Translations under genes and position numbers: made by a program | Part shown: positions 1-10,944 of the stretch, one piece after another | Layout: every line of letters starts with the position of its first letter | Position numbering within the stretch: position 1 is the first letter of the stretch | The notes under the pieces: model-generated | What the model saw: the letters and a program-made list of their open reading frames with translations, nothing else | What the model was told of the DNA's origin: nothing | The model's database searches: none | Source: Apostichopus japonicus | Taxonomy: Eukaryota; Echinodermata; Holothuroidea; Aspidochirotida; Stichopodidae | Assembly: GCF_037975245.1 (NCBI RefSeq) | Contig: NC_092578.1 | Location: forward strand, 1 to 64,000 | Direction of reading: 5' to 3' | DNA: 64,000 bases

Positions 1-474
1 CTTGGGACGTGATGGGTCCGAACGTAACTTTTTTTTTTCGTCATTCTCACCCCCACGGGACCCCCCTGGGGGGGTTAAAAAAAAATATTTGGGGGGGTGC
101 CAAATTTTTTTTTTTTTTTCACAACATGCGTCTGCACGAGTAGAGTGACCAGAAGCGAAAAATTTTTGAAAAAAGTTGACCGGAAGTGACCAAAAAATTA
201 TGTTATGTAATAGGTGCCTACGTCCCAAGAGGGCACTTTCACGTCCCGGGTGTCCATTTTTTGGGGTCGATCTCGGAAAGTTGGGCATCGGGAAGTCCAA
301 TATTTGGTCAAACGGTTGAACTGTTGTCACTGTACACCCACCCACACTTCCGGTCAGTTTGGGTCACATGACTTTTTATTACAGCCATAAAATGCAGTTG
401 ACTTAATATATTACCTCATTGTTTCATTTTTGAAAATGACTACCCCTAGGGTTATGGTCGAAAATCGTAAACTT

Positions 475-487
475 TGACCTTTGACCT
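475..487 (-). promoter_or_regulatory. Perfect DR1 nuclear-receptor-type site (first of three)
   Basis: On the minus strand this reads AGGTCA, one base, AGGTCA, the DR1 arrangement bound by HNF4/RXR/COUP-type receptors. Two more lie on the + strand at 576-588 (GGGTCA-A-AGGTCA) and 714-726 (AGGTCA-A-AGGTCA, which is GGGTCA-A-AGGTCA in the other three macro-units). Further single AGGTCA half-sites surround them. Binding is not shown; the motif match is direct. Confidence 0.55.
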
Positions 488-861
488 CCAAATTTCTTGT
501 GGATGTTAAGGCTCAATAGGGCACTGACATATGCAAAGGGCAAGTATATGTCACTTCCGGTTAATGTGTTATAGGGGGTCAAAGGTCAAAAATGTCGTTC
601 CTTCAAAAAAAGGTCAAAAATCGTGAGAGTGACCGATTTCCACGAAACTTGCAACGATGACCTGTGAGGTCATAAGGAATGGTTACCTGAAAAATTTCGG
701 CCATGAGGTCATCAGGTCAAAGGTCAATCAGAGGTCAAAAATTTAGTTCATCATTTTTTATTAGTTTTTATTGGATATCATAAGTCGGACCACCGAAAAT
801 GGTCTAAAAGTTTTTTTTTGACCTAAGGTCATACCAATCCAAGATGGCTGCCACTCAAAGT

Positions 862-903
862 TAACCCCAACCCCTAGCTTTGGCTAGGGTTAGCTTGGGG
901 TTA
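862..903. repeat. Telomere-like fold-back hairpin in distal block
   Basis: TAACCCCAA at 862-870 pairs with TTGGGGTTA at 895-903, and CCCTAGC at 872-878 pairs with GCTAGGG at 883-889, leaving a four-base inner loop. Both arms resemble one or two degenerate telomere repeats facing each other. It is present in all four distal blocks. Confidence 0.75.
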
Positions 904-2334
904 GCATATTCGACTCCTGTGTGTACACGATATGGTTTTTCGGGACACAAATTGGTGTCGTGATGTAACTCGATGCGTACTATCACGTGATTATCTTAAA
1001 CTTGTTTCAAGTCGTTTACTTTCTGAATGAGGGCGCTGTAAAGTTTTACCTAGGGGTCCGTTTCTGAGACGGGAGGAATAAGCTATCGACCTGTAACTCA
1101 CACCGAAGACTTATCACTTGAGTCGGTACAAAATAAGTTCCGCTTTTGACCCTTTTTTATTCTGACCGGAAGTGACGTCACAAAACACAATATCATCGAT
1201 TATTACAAAATTAGATATTTGATTACCTTTTGAATAGCAGCAAAAATATGTCGCGACATGTTCTATCGATTCTGTGAATTTAAAAAAATTTCATCAATGT
1301 TTGACAAAATGGCGGCCAAAATAAAATATTAATAAGATAATATTTAACAAAAGTATAAAAAAATAATCAAAGACCGGAATTAGATTAAACGACATTTATA
1401 TAATCTCTAATTATTAGTTTTAACTAAATCTGAAATTTCGAGCAAATTGGGTGAATTTGAATTTTTCGCCGAAAATAGCGCCACCACCGGATGACGTCAG
1501 AAAATAAAAATCGCGCGAAATACATGAAAATATTGTTCCCGATAGTATCGGACATGCCGAATCCATTAGTGCTATTTTTGGAACGATCGAATGTTCCGTT
1601 CTTGAGATATGGGTACAGATGAGTCGAAAAGTGGGTCGATGTGACGTCACGCTACAGCAAAACCGGGCATCCGGTGGAAACGGGACATCCGGTAATTAAA
1701 GATCACAGATAGGGCTATCCATCGATTATAACTTTGCCTGATTTCCATTTGACCTAAGGTATTAAAAAAGCTGCTCGAATGTTGACGTCGGCGCTGGCGT
1801 CCTTGTTTAGGGTTATCATAGCTGCTACCGGTGAAAAACACCTATTTTGGGGGGGGACCTCAAAAACGTATAGACTATACCCCCTTCCCGAAAATTAATG
1901 CTACCGTATGAGTTGTCTACACGTAGCTACGACTCTCTTCTCCCACATAACCAAAATTCAGCTCCGTCACATACCCTCGGTGGAAAGGAAGGGGTACCGA
2001 AAAGAGGTACTTTTTTAACTTTTCAAGACAAAAACACCTATTTTTGGCGCAAGTAGAAATCATATATACAAAGAGCCTTTTCCGGTCAGATAATTACACG
2101 AAATTGACGTATGACAAAGACGAGGGTGTCTTCTACTACACGTCAAAATTTCATTTCCATGGGTACTTCAATGAGGACAGGAGGGGGGGTTGAAAAGAGG
2201 GGGTTTTCCAACTTTTGCACGTATGAAGAACACGTATTTCTATCGGGTCCTCTGGGACCCTATATCTCCCGAACGGAAGCAGGTATGGACCTGGGAGTTG
2301 CAGATTTGGACTCCTGGGCATCGATTACCCCCTG

Positions 2335-2342
2335 TGACGTCA
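2335..2342. promoter_or_regulatory. TGACGTCA (CRE/ATF-type palindrome), one per 1.5-kb unit
   Basis: Perfect 8-bp CRE palindrome, repeated at the same place in nearly every unit. Exceptions seen are units near 14763 and 53092, where TGTGACGTCA has become TCAGACGTCA. The same palindrome occurs three times in each distal block and once in each proximal block (16068-16075 in A). Factor binding is inferred from motif only. Confidence 0.5.
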
Positions 2343-2375
2343 TTTTGACCAAATCCATTTTGGGGCAATTTCGGT

Positions 2376-2407
2376 AAAAACCGTAAGGGGTACCCCTTAT
2401 GGTTTTT
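2376..2407. repeat. 32-bp near-perfect palindrome, one per 1.5-kb unit
   Basis: Two 16-base arms meet at a GGGGTACCCC centre and are complementary except for one G/T pair six bases from the conserved AAACC/GGTTT ends. The arms end in AAAAA and TTTTT. It could form a cruciform, or a hairpin with a G-U wobble if transcribed. It is kept in the array units of all four macro-units; the diverged copy at about 7110-7150 is imperfect. Confidence 0.8.
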
Positions 2408-2863
2408 TTGGGTGGAAATAATTTTTGTCGCAAAGACGGGCAGTGTGTATCTTTTCTGATTGTTCTCGACACGCTGATCACGAATCTGAAGTTAATTTTG
2501 GAATTGGGTGTTGTGTGGGGGCATGGGGGGCCAAAAACCATTGGGAGGGGGGCACCACCCCAAGTGGGTGTCTCCATAAACGAACGAAATACACCTGTTC
2601 TGGTGCTTCTTGGGGTGCTGATGATGAATCTGAGATTATTTTGGCGGTTTGGAGACGTGGGGAGTGGTGGGGGAATTTAATGCCTTCCGGGCGTTCCATG
2701 GCGCACAATACCGAGACTCTTTTTGCTGAATTTTGGTACTTTTTCTCAAAATGCCCCCCTACCACCCCGGAAAAGAGACGCACCTACAAGTTTCATCATA
2801 TTTTGGAAAGGGGACACCCTAGCGGTGGTACCCTTAATAGATGGCCGTAATCGGACCACCCCA

Positions 2864-2877
2864 GTAACCATGGTAAC
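2864..2877. promoter_or_regulatory. RFX-type X-box, representative of the 205-bp sub-repeats
   Basis: GTAACCATGGTAAC fits the X-box consensus GTNRCC-N2-RGYAAC exactly. The next copy is at 3069-3082, one sub-repeat (205 bp) on; a third, near-match starts with AT instead of GT. The motif is repeated in nearly every 205-bp sub-repeat across the window; my manual count is about 75 perfect sites. RFX factors exist throughout animals; binding here is inferred. Confidence 0.6.
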
Positions 2878-5800
2878 GCTCCAAAGTAGAAGGGTCGTGA
2901 TTTTCCCGTACATAGTAACACTAATTATTATGACTTTTTCGGATTTTTTTCAAACTGACCCCCCTACCACCCCGGAGAAGAGACCCACCTACAGGTTTCA
3001 TCCTATTTTAGAAAGGGGACACCCTAGCGGTGGTACCCCGAAAAGATGGCCGTAATCGGACCACCCCAGTAACCATGGTAACGCTCCAGAGTAGAAGAGT
3101 CGGGATTTTCCCGTACATAGTAACACTAATTATTATGGCCTTTTCGGTTTTTTTCCAAAATGACCCCCCTACCACCCCGGAGAAGAGACCCACCTACAAG
3201 TTTTATTCAAATGTGGGAAGGGGACACACTAGCGGTGACAACCTGAAAATATGGGGGAAATCGGACTGATTCCCATAACCATGGTAACGCTCAAAAGTAT
3301 AAATGTCGGGATTTCGAAAAAACGTTTATAACTACTACCGGTGAAAAACACCTACTTTGGGGGAGAACCTCAAAAACGTATAGACTATACCCCCTTCCCG
3401 AAAATTAATGCTACCGTATGAGTTGTCTACACGTAGCTACGACTCTCTTCTCCCACATAACCAAAATTCAGCCCCGTCACATACCCTCGGTGGAAAGGAA
3501 GGGGTACCGAAAATAGGTATTTTTTTTAACTTTTCAAGACAAAAACACCTATTTTTGGCGCAGATAGAAATCATATATACAAAGAGCCTTTTCCGGTCAT
3601 ATAATTACACGAAATTGATGTATGACAATGACGAGGGTGTCTTCTACTACACGTCAAAATTTCATTTCGATGGGTACTTCAGAGAGGACAGGAGGGGGGT
3701 TGACAAGAGGGGGTTTTCCAACTTTTGCTCGTATGAAGAACACGTATTTCTATCGGGTCCTCTGGGACCCTATATCTCCCGAACGGAAGCAGGTATGGAC
3801 CTGGGAGTTGCAGATTTGGACTCCTGGGCATCGATTACCCCCTGTGACGTCATTTTGACCAAATCCATTTTGGGGCAATTTCGGTAAAAACCGTAAGGGG
3901 TACCCCTTATGGTTTTTTTGGGTGAAAATAATTTTTGTCGCAAAGACGGGCAGTGTGTATCTTTTCTGATTGTTCTCGACACGCTGATCACGAATCTGAA
4001 GTTAATTTTGGAAGTGGGTGTTGTGTGGGGGCATGGGGGGCCAAAAACCATTGGGAGGGGGGCACGACCCCAAGTGGGTGTCTCCAAAAAAGAACGAAAT
4101 ACACCTGTTCTGGTGCTTCTTGGGGTGCTGATGATGAATCTGAGATTATTTTGGCGGTTCGTAGGCGTGGGGAGTGGTGGGGGAATTTAATACCTTCCGG
4201 GCGTCCCATGGCGCACGCTACCGAGAGTTTTTTGCTGACTGTTTGTACTTTTCCTCAAAATGACCCCCTACCACCCCGGAGAAGTGACAAACCTAAAAGT
4301 TTTATTCTAATTTTGGAAAGGGGACACCCTAGCGGTGGTACCCTTAAAAGATGGCCGTAATCGGACCACTCCAGTAACCATGGTAACGCTCCAAAGTAGA
4401 AGGGTCGTGATTTTCCCGTACATAGTAACACTAATTATTATGACTTTTTCGGATTTTTTTCAAACTGACCCCCCTACCACCCCGGAGAAGAGACCCACCT
4501 ACAGGTTTCATCCTATTTTAGAAAGGGGACACCCTAGCGGTGGTACCCCGAAAAGATGGCCGTAATCGGACCACCCCAGTAACCATGGTAACGCTCCAGA
4601 GTAGAAGAGTCGGGATTTTCCCGTACATAGTAACACTAATTATTATGGCCTTTTCGGTTTTTTTCCAAAATGACCCCCCTACCACCCCGGAGAAGAGACC
4701 CACCTACAAGTTTTATTCAAATGTGGGAAGGGGACACACTAGCGGTGACAACCTGAAAATATGGGGGAAATCGGACTGATTCCCATAACCATGGTAACGC
4801 TCAAAAGTATAAATGTCGGGATTTCGAAAAAAACGTTTATAACTACTACCGGTAAAAAACACCTACTTTGGGGGAGAACCTCAAAAACGTATAGACTATA
4901 CCCCCTTCCCGAAAATTAATGCTACCGTATGAGTTGTCTACACGTAGCTACGACTCTCTTCTCCCACATAACCAAAATTCAGCCCCGTCACATACCCTCG
5001 GTGGAAAGGAAGGGGTACCGAAAATAGGTATTTTTTTTAACTTTTCAAGACAAAAACACCTATTTTTGGCGCAGATAGAAATCATATATACAAAGAGCCT
5101 TTTCCGGTCATATAATTACACGAAATTGATGTATGACAATGACGAGGGTGTCTTCTACTACACGTCAAAATTTCATTTCGATGGGTACTTCAGAGAGGAC
5201 AGGAGGGGGGGTTGACAAGAGGGGGTTTTCCAACTTTTGCTCGTATGAAGAACACGTATTTCTATCGGGTCCTCTGGGACCCTATATCTCCCGAACGGAA
5301 GCAGGTATGGACCTGGGAGTTGCAGATTTGGACTCCTGGGCATCGATTACCCCCTGTGACGTCATTTTGACCAAATCCATTTTGGGGCAATTTCGGTAAA
5401 AACCGTAAGGGGTACCCCTTATGGTTTTTTTGGGTGAAAATAATTTTTGTCGCAAAGACGGGCAGTGTGTATCTTTTCTGATTGTTCTCGACACGCTGAT
5501 CACGAATCTGAAGTTAATTTTGGAAGTGGGTGTTGTGTGGGGGCATGGGGGGCCAAAAACCATTGGGAGGGGGGCACGACCCCAAGTGGGTGTCTCCAAA
5601 AAAGAACGAAATACACCTGTTCTGGTGCTTCTTGGGGTGCTGATGATGAATCTGAGATTATTTTGGCGGTTCGTAGGCGTGGGGAGTGGTGGGGGAATTT
5701 AATACCTTCCGGGCGTCCCATGGCGCACGCTACCGAGAGTTTTTTGCTGACTGTTTGTACTTTTCCTCAAAATGACCCCCTACCACCCCGGAGAAGTGAC

Positions 5801-7453
5801 AAACCTAAAAGTTTTATTCTAATTTTGGAAAGGGGACACCCTAGCGGTGGTACCCTTAAAAGATGGCCGTAATCGGACCACTCCAGTAACCATGGTAACG
5901 CTCCAAAGTAGAAGGGTCGGGATTTTCCAGTACATATATAGTAACACTAATTATTATGACTTTTTTTCGGATTTTTTCAAAACTAACCCCCCTACCACCC
6001 CGGAGAAGAGACCCACCTACAAGTTTTATTCAAATGTGGGAAGGGGACACCCTAGCGGTGGTACCCCGAAAAGATGGCCGTAATCGGACCACCCCAGTAA
6101 CCATGGTAACGCTCCAGAGTAGAAGAGTCGGGATTTTCCCGTACATAGTAACACTAATTATTATGACCTATTCGGATTTTTTCCTAACTGACCCCCCTAT
6201 CACCCGGAGAAGAGACCCACTCACAAGTTTTATTCAAATGTGGGAAGGGGACACCCTAGCGGTGGTACCCCGAAAAGATGGTCAAAATCGGACCACCCCA
6301 GTAACCATGGTAACGCTCGAAAGTAGAAGGGTCGTGATTTTCCCGTACATAGTAACACTGATTATTTTGACTTTTTCGGATTTTTTCCAAAATGACCCCC
6401 CCACCACCCCGGAGGAGGGACGCACCTACAAGTTTATTTTATTTTGGAAAGGGGAAACCCTAGCGGTGATAACCTGAAAATATGGGGGAAATCGGACTGA
6501 TTCCCATAACCATGGTAACGCTCAAAAGTATAAATGTCGGGATTTCGAAAAAACGTTTATAACTACTACCGGTGAAAAACACCTACTTTGGGGGGGACCT
6601 CAAAAACCTATAGACTATACCCCCTTCCCGAAAATTAATGCTACCGTATGAGTTGTCTACACGTAGCTACGACTCTCTTCTCCCACATAACCAAAATTCA
6701 GCCCCGTCACATACCCTCGGTGGAAAGGAAGGGGTACCGAAAATAGGTATTTTTTTTAACTTTTCAAGACAAAAACACCTATTTTTGGCGCAGATAGAAA
6801 TCATATATACAAAGTGCCTTTTCCGGTCATATAATTACACGAAATTGATGTATGACAATGACGAGGGTGTCTTCTACTACACGTCAAAATTTCATTTCGA
6901 TGGGTACTTCAGAGAGGACAGGAGGGGGGGTTGAAAAGAGGGGGTTTTCCAACTTTTGCACGTATGAAGAACACGTATTTCTATCGGGTCCTCTGGGACC
7001 CTATATCTCCCGAGCGGAAGCAGGTATGGACCTGGGAGTTGCAGATTTGGACTCCTGGGCATCGATTACCCCCTGTGACGTCATTTTGACCAAATCCATT
7101 TTGGGGCAATTTCGGTAAAAACCGTAAGGGGTACCCCTTATGATTTTTTTGGGTGAAAATAATTTTTGTCGCAATGACGGGCAATGTGTATCTTATCTAG
7201 TAGTTCTTGACACGCTGATCACGAATCTGAAGTTTAATTTTGCATAGCAGGTTTCTCCTGGGTATGTGGAGCCAAAAATCCCCGTGGGGGTGGGGATGGG
7301 GACGGGATTGTTACCAAAAAGCTCGAACCATACCTAGTCTGGTACTTCGTGAGGCTCTGATTCAGAATCTGAGGTCTATTTTGGCATATCAGGTGTGGTC
7401 CACCGATAACAAATGACACTTTTGACACTTGACAATTTGTTGTGGTTTAAATT

Positions 7454-7565
7454 ATGTCCATACCAGGCTACCGTGCACGCCAGCAAGTCTGGATGATACA
7501 GAAAAAAACACTCGCAGTAAAACACATTACCGTTTCCTCAATCAGACAAGATATCGAGAAATTAG
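7454..7565 (+). other. Possible 5' leader exon of the recombinase gene
   Basis: The stretch ends in TTAG followed by a good donor, GTATGT (7566). A strong polypyrimidine tract and acceptor (TTTCTTTCTACACAG) end at 7841, one base before the recombinase ATG. Splicing 7565 to 7842 would make this an untranslated leader. An ATG at 7454 opens a frame of 37 codons that, after splicing, would run out of frame and stop inside the recombinase coding sequence, so it would act as an upstream ORF of about 52 codons. No TATA box is evident. The rest of 7431-7842 shows nothing else recognisable. Confidence 0.35.
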
Positions 7566-7842
7566 GTATGTACTAGTAGATTTCAGAATATAGATCCTTT
7601 ATTAACGATTTTAATGCAGGTTTATCGTTACGTTCAGTTTTAGTTAAGAAAGAAGTGTTAGGTTTAGAGCCTAGTCGTCTCCTAACACGCGAGGTCATTA
7701 ACCAGTAACGTGGTAAAATAACAACGCTAACACGTTCATGAAATCTACGGAGCAGTTTAAGAACCATTTGGATCACCGTTTCTTACATATTAGGGAAAAG
7801 TTACAGATTTGAATCGTTCCATTTTTTTTCTTTCTACACAGC

Positions 7843-10672
7843 ATGTCAGATTCATCAGAGGAGGAGAATGGGGCTAGGGCAAACCTAGAAAAATGGAGAC
7901 CCGCCCGAAAAGAATGCCATTTGTGTCATTCAATGTATGTCAAATTGCCTCGACATTTGAGGGAAAAGCACAAAATTAAGGACCCTCGCAGAGAGATGGC
8001 CGACTTTAAAAGAAGGGAGAAAGCGGGGCGAGCTTTTCTGAAGCAGACAAACCCCATCGAATGCCCGATATGTTTAGAGCTTTTCGGTGATCTGCGAAAG
8101 CACCTCTACAGGATGCATGACGAAAAAACCAAGAGGGAGAGGTCAAGGATGTGGAAGAAATGTAACGATCTTCCAATGACATCCTCATCTTCATCGGATG
8201 AAGAAGAACCGGCCCCCCAAAAAAGGAAGCGAAAGAGAGAGACGCCCGCAGTAATTGATGAATCCTCGTCATCATCAGCCTCCGAACACGACATCGAGGG
8301 GGAGAGAAGCAATGAGAAAAAAAAGGCTCCAACCCCTAAAATGGCAAAGAATAAGGAAAAGGTGCAGGAGGAGGAGGAAGAGGAAGAGTTTCGGGAAGAG
8401 GAAGAGACAGGGCAGGAACAGGAGTCGGAAAGTGATGAAGTGTTGGAGATGCAACAGGAGGAGGAGGAACGTCAGGAAGAGGTTGAGGAGGAGGAGGAGG
8501 AGGAGGAGGAGGAGCATGAGGAGGAGGAGGAAGAGCAGGAGGAGGAGGAGGACGAGGAGGACGAGGAGAACGAGGAGGAGGACGAGGAGCACGAGGAGGA
8601 GGACGAGTACGAGGAGGGAGAGACGGACAGGGTGATAAAGGACCAAACCTTCATCAAAAACCAGTGTAAAGCGTACAGGAAATGGCTCCAAAGCCGTGAA
8701 GGAGGGTCACTCGATCTGGAAAATTCCGCCGAACTGGTTCGTAAGATAACACGTATGGACCAGTACGGCGACGGCACCATCGAACAGTTCATTACAAGAG
8801 GTCAAATTAACCGCCTGTTCGCTGAAATGCCAAGCGATCGGGGGCAACAACCGGGGACCGTCGCCGCTTACATCTCGGCATATTTAAAATTTCTCAAGTG
8901 GCTGTTACTTGAGACGAAGATTGCGCCTGTACATTTCCAAGAGGCAAGTAATTGCCTCTCTGGGATAAAGACCTCAGTCTACAAACAGCGTAAGCAGAGA
9001 GAGGGGAGATTAGAGGCCGAGGCAGACGAGCTGCTCATAGACAGCCAAGATATCGACGTAAGTTATATAAGAGGGGAAAATATTAATGCGAGTTTTGGGT
9101 CTCTCGAAGTGGACAACTGAGTTCATAAAAATTCATTGTTCGTTATGTCATTTACTTCGATGTACTCGATCTCTAACAATCGATTTCAAATTAATTTTAC
9201 TCATATTTCACCGTATCTATATTATTTCACAGACATTCAATCGCTCACAATACAAAAAAAATCTGAGGCAAAAATTGAGAAGGACCGACAGACAGGGCAA
9301 AATAGACCAGCAGACGCACGATGACATAAGAAACTACCTGATGCTTGAGGTGGTACTAGCAAACAGGCAAAGGGCATCGGCAGTAGCTAACATGACGGTG
9401 GAGAATCAGATCAGGGCTAGGAAGCAAAGAAACTCAGAAGGAGAGGATATGTGGACGATGCTGGTCTCCGACCACAAGACGGTGACTACCTACGGCGCCG
9501 CAACCCTAGCATTGAACACAGAGCTGTTTACCGACCTCACCTTTTACATCGAAGAGATAAGGTAAACTTCTCTCCTATTGTAATATGTCATCGGCACCCC
9601 ATTAGCTAGCTTCGTAACAAAGTGATAACCCTGACTTTTTCTCACTTTACCAACAGAGGAAGAATGCCCCCAAATCAGTGGGAGACGGTCTTCGGGCCAA
9701 TGTGGCTGGTCTACTGGTCAGGAGAGCCGATACAGTCCAAGAGAGTTACTCGTCTCATTAGCTCATCCTGGCTTAACGCCGGACTGAAGAGTCAAATTTC
9801 CACTACATTATTGCGGAAAACTATAGTGTCTAAGGTAAGAAAATACTTGTTAATGAAGATAGTGAACGATATATTGAGAGTAAGCGTGTTTGTCGTTTCT
9901 CTCTTAGCGTTAACATTCTAAACCGGTGTAAATTACTTCATATGTTTTTCATTTTTTTCAGTGCTTCGAAGAACAACCGTCAGCACTGAAAACTCTGGCC
10001 AGCCACATGACGCATACTGAAAAGGTACAGCAAAAATATTACCTGGTCAGTCAAAAAAGACAAAATGCTGTAGAAACTGCTGGGGTGATCAGGAGCGTCA
10101 CTGAGAAGGTAAGAGTTGTAAAATAAGATTGAGTCTTGAATCATACAGGAAATAATCAAATGTATTAACGGTTTCTTTCTTTGTTATCATACAGAGCAAG
10201 ACCCCTACAGTTGGACTTAAGCAACCGGAAAGGTATCTGAAGGGAGCAACTCTGGCAAAAACTGACAAGGTAAATAACCATTCATCAGAAACTGCAATAA
10301 GGAAGAGGGATCGGATGTCTTATGATCTTCTGTTTTATGAATATCTGTTTTTCTCTGTTCTTTGTCTTGCAGAACGAGGACAAAGAATCAACGACAAGCG
10401 ACGGCACTGCGAGTACTTCGAGTCAAATGTGGTCGGGGATCCGACACCGAAAACGACAGAACCCGACAGAATGGACCGACAGCGACGACTTTCTTCTTCG
10501 ACTGACTTTTGACGACTTTTTTGCAAACAAAACCACACCGACGACCGACCAAGTACAACAGAAATTGGACCGACACCAGACGACAAAGGCTGCTTTTCTA
10601 AAAAAATTAACCCTCGAACAAATAAGGCAGAAATTAACTTACAAAATTAATAAGTTAATTAAACGTACATGA
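7843..10672 (+). CDS. Crypton-type tyrosine recombinase, six coding exons, 747 aa
   Basis: Exons: 7843-9057, 9233-9561, 9657-9834, 9962-10108, 10195-10269, 10373-10672; all five introns are GT-AG and the frame is continuous to TGA. Residues 25-43 and 74-92 are two C-x2-C-x9-H-x4-H zinc fingers. Serine patches and basic KRKRKR (127-132) follow, then a Glu-rich tract (about 174-260). A helical core-binding domain (about 265-400) has the PGTVAAYISAYLKFLKWL motif. The catalytic domain (about 430-610) keeps all expected positions: Arg452 in QRASAVANMT, Lys487 in DHKT, Arg568 in TTLLRKTIVS, His592 in the HMTH motif and Tyr600/601 in QQKYY. The C-terminus (about 670-747) has a Trp-led helical segment that may be SANT/Myb-like. 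This is the layout of animal Crypton-related recombinases, which cut and rejoin DNA through a tyrosine-DNA link in the nucleus. No reverse transcriptase is nearby, so a DIRS element is unlikely. ATG 7843 has A at -3. It could be an active Crypton or a domesticated copy. Confidence 0.85.
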
Positions 10673-10944
10673 TTTGTTTTGAAATAGCATGGGAAGGGGA
10701 GGGGGTGAGGGAGTTACACTTTGTTATGTTTTTCAAGCTTTTGCATGTGGGGGGGGGAGGGGGAGTTAAAGGTTGAGAGGTTTTTAAGTTTATCGTATTA
10801 TAATAAAGTAAGCAACCACAACATTCCTGTCTCTGTCTTCTTTCCCATTCTGTACAAGTGGACACTCGGGACCTCGGCATGTTCTTTTAAAAATCCAAAA
10901 CCATATGCCCAGGAATGTTTGAAACATACTCATTTAAAATGATA
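10673..10944 (+). promoter_or_regulatory. 3' flank of recombinase with AATAAA poly(A) signal
   Basis: AATAAA at 10802-10807 lies 130 bases after the stop codon and is followed by a T/GT-rich stretch (about 10826-10845), as expected for cleavage and polyadenylation. G-rich runs occur at about 10690-10706 and 10747-10764. Repeat homology resumes at about 10945. No terminal inverted repeat or clear target duplication was found at the 7430 or 10944 edges, which fits Cryptons, as they lack long terminal repeats. Confidence 0.6.

Larger units (their letters stand above)
1..1824 (+). repeat. Distal block of macro-unit A (first ~36 bases cut by window edge)
   Basis: Conserved non-coding block that recurs almost unchanged at 16621-18481, 34274-36134 and 47696-49556; window base 1 corresponds to base 34311. 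It opens with the inverted-orientation minisatellite remnant, then a poly-T and poly-C/G stretch (about 28-120). A GGTCA-rich part (about 440-760) follows, holding three DR1-type direct repeats. Next come a telomere-like fold-back (862-903), three TGACGTCA palindromes (1173-1180, 1492-1499, 1642-1649) and an AT-rich middle. Short open frames such as 186-371 recur in every copy but show no coding character. No RNA gene is recognised. Function unknown; the copies are homogenised together with the rest of the macro-unit. Confidence 0.9.
1825..7430 (+). repeat. 1.5-kb tandem array, left part of macro-unit A
   Basis: Units counted from the shared CTACCGGTGAAAAACACCT motif start at 1825, 3335, 4846 and 6566, giving lengths of 1510, 1511 and 1720; the fourth is broken. 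Each unit has a region of about 900 bp specific to the unit followed by nested sub-repeats of about 205 bp. Units 1-3 and the first part of unit 4 are near identical. From about 7136 the sequence diverges from the family and family similarity fades near 7400-7430, where the recombinase locus begins. Many short open frames exist on both strands, but they shift with single-base indels between copies and are not treated as genes. Confidence 0.92.

Noticed and set aside
186-371. 61-codon open frame in every distal block
   Set aside because: It starts in and reads through minisatellite-like DNA and has no family features; it recurs only because the block recurs.
2425-2850. Recurring open frames of 93-141 codons in each 1.5-kb unit (both strands)
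   Set aside because: Frames overlap each other on both strands. They change length with one-base indels between copies (for example the missing G near 29990) and show no domain or codon bias. They follow from low stop density in a homogenised repeat.
7573-7776. 67-codon minus-strand open frame upstream of the recombinase
   Set aside because: No family features and it overlaps the likely leader intron.
8255-8691. Arg-rich, Ser-rich and Leu-rich open frames over the acidic region of the recombinase
   Set aside because: They are alternative-frame readings of GAG/GAGGA codons in the Glu-rich tract.
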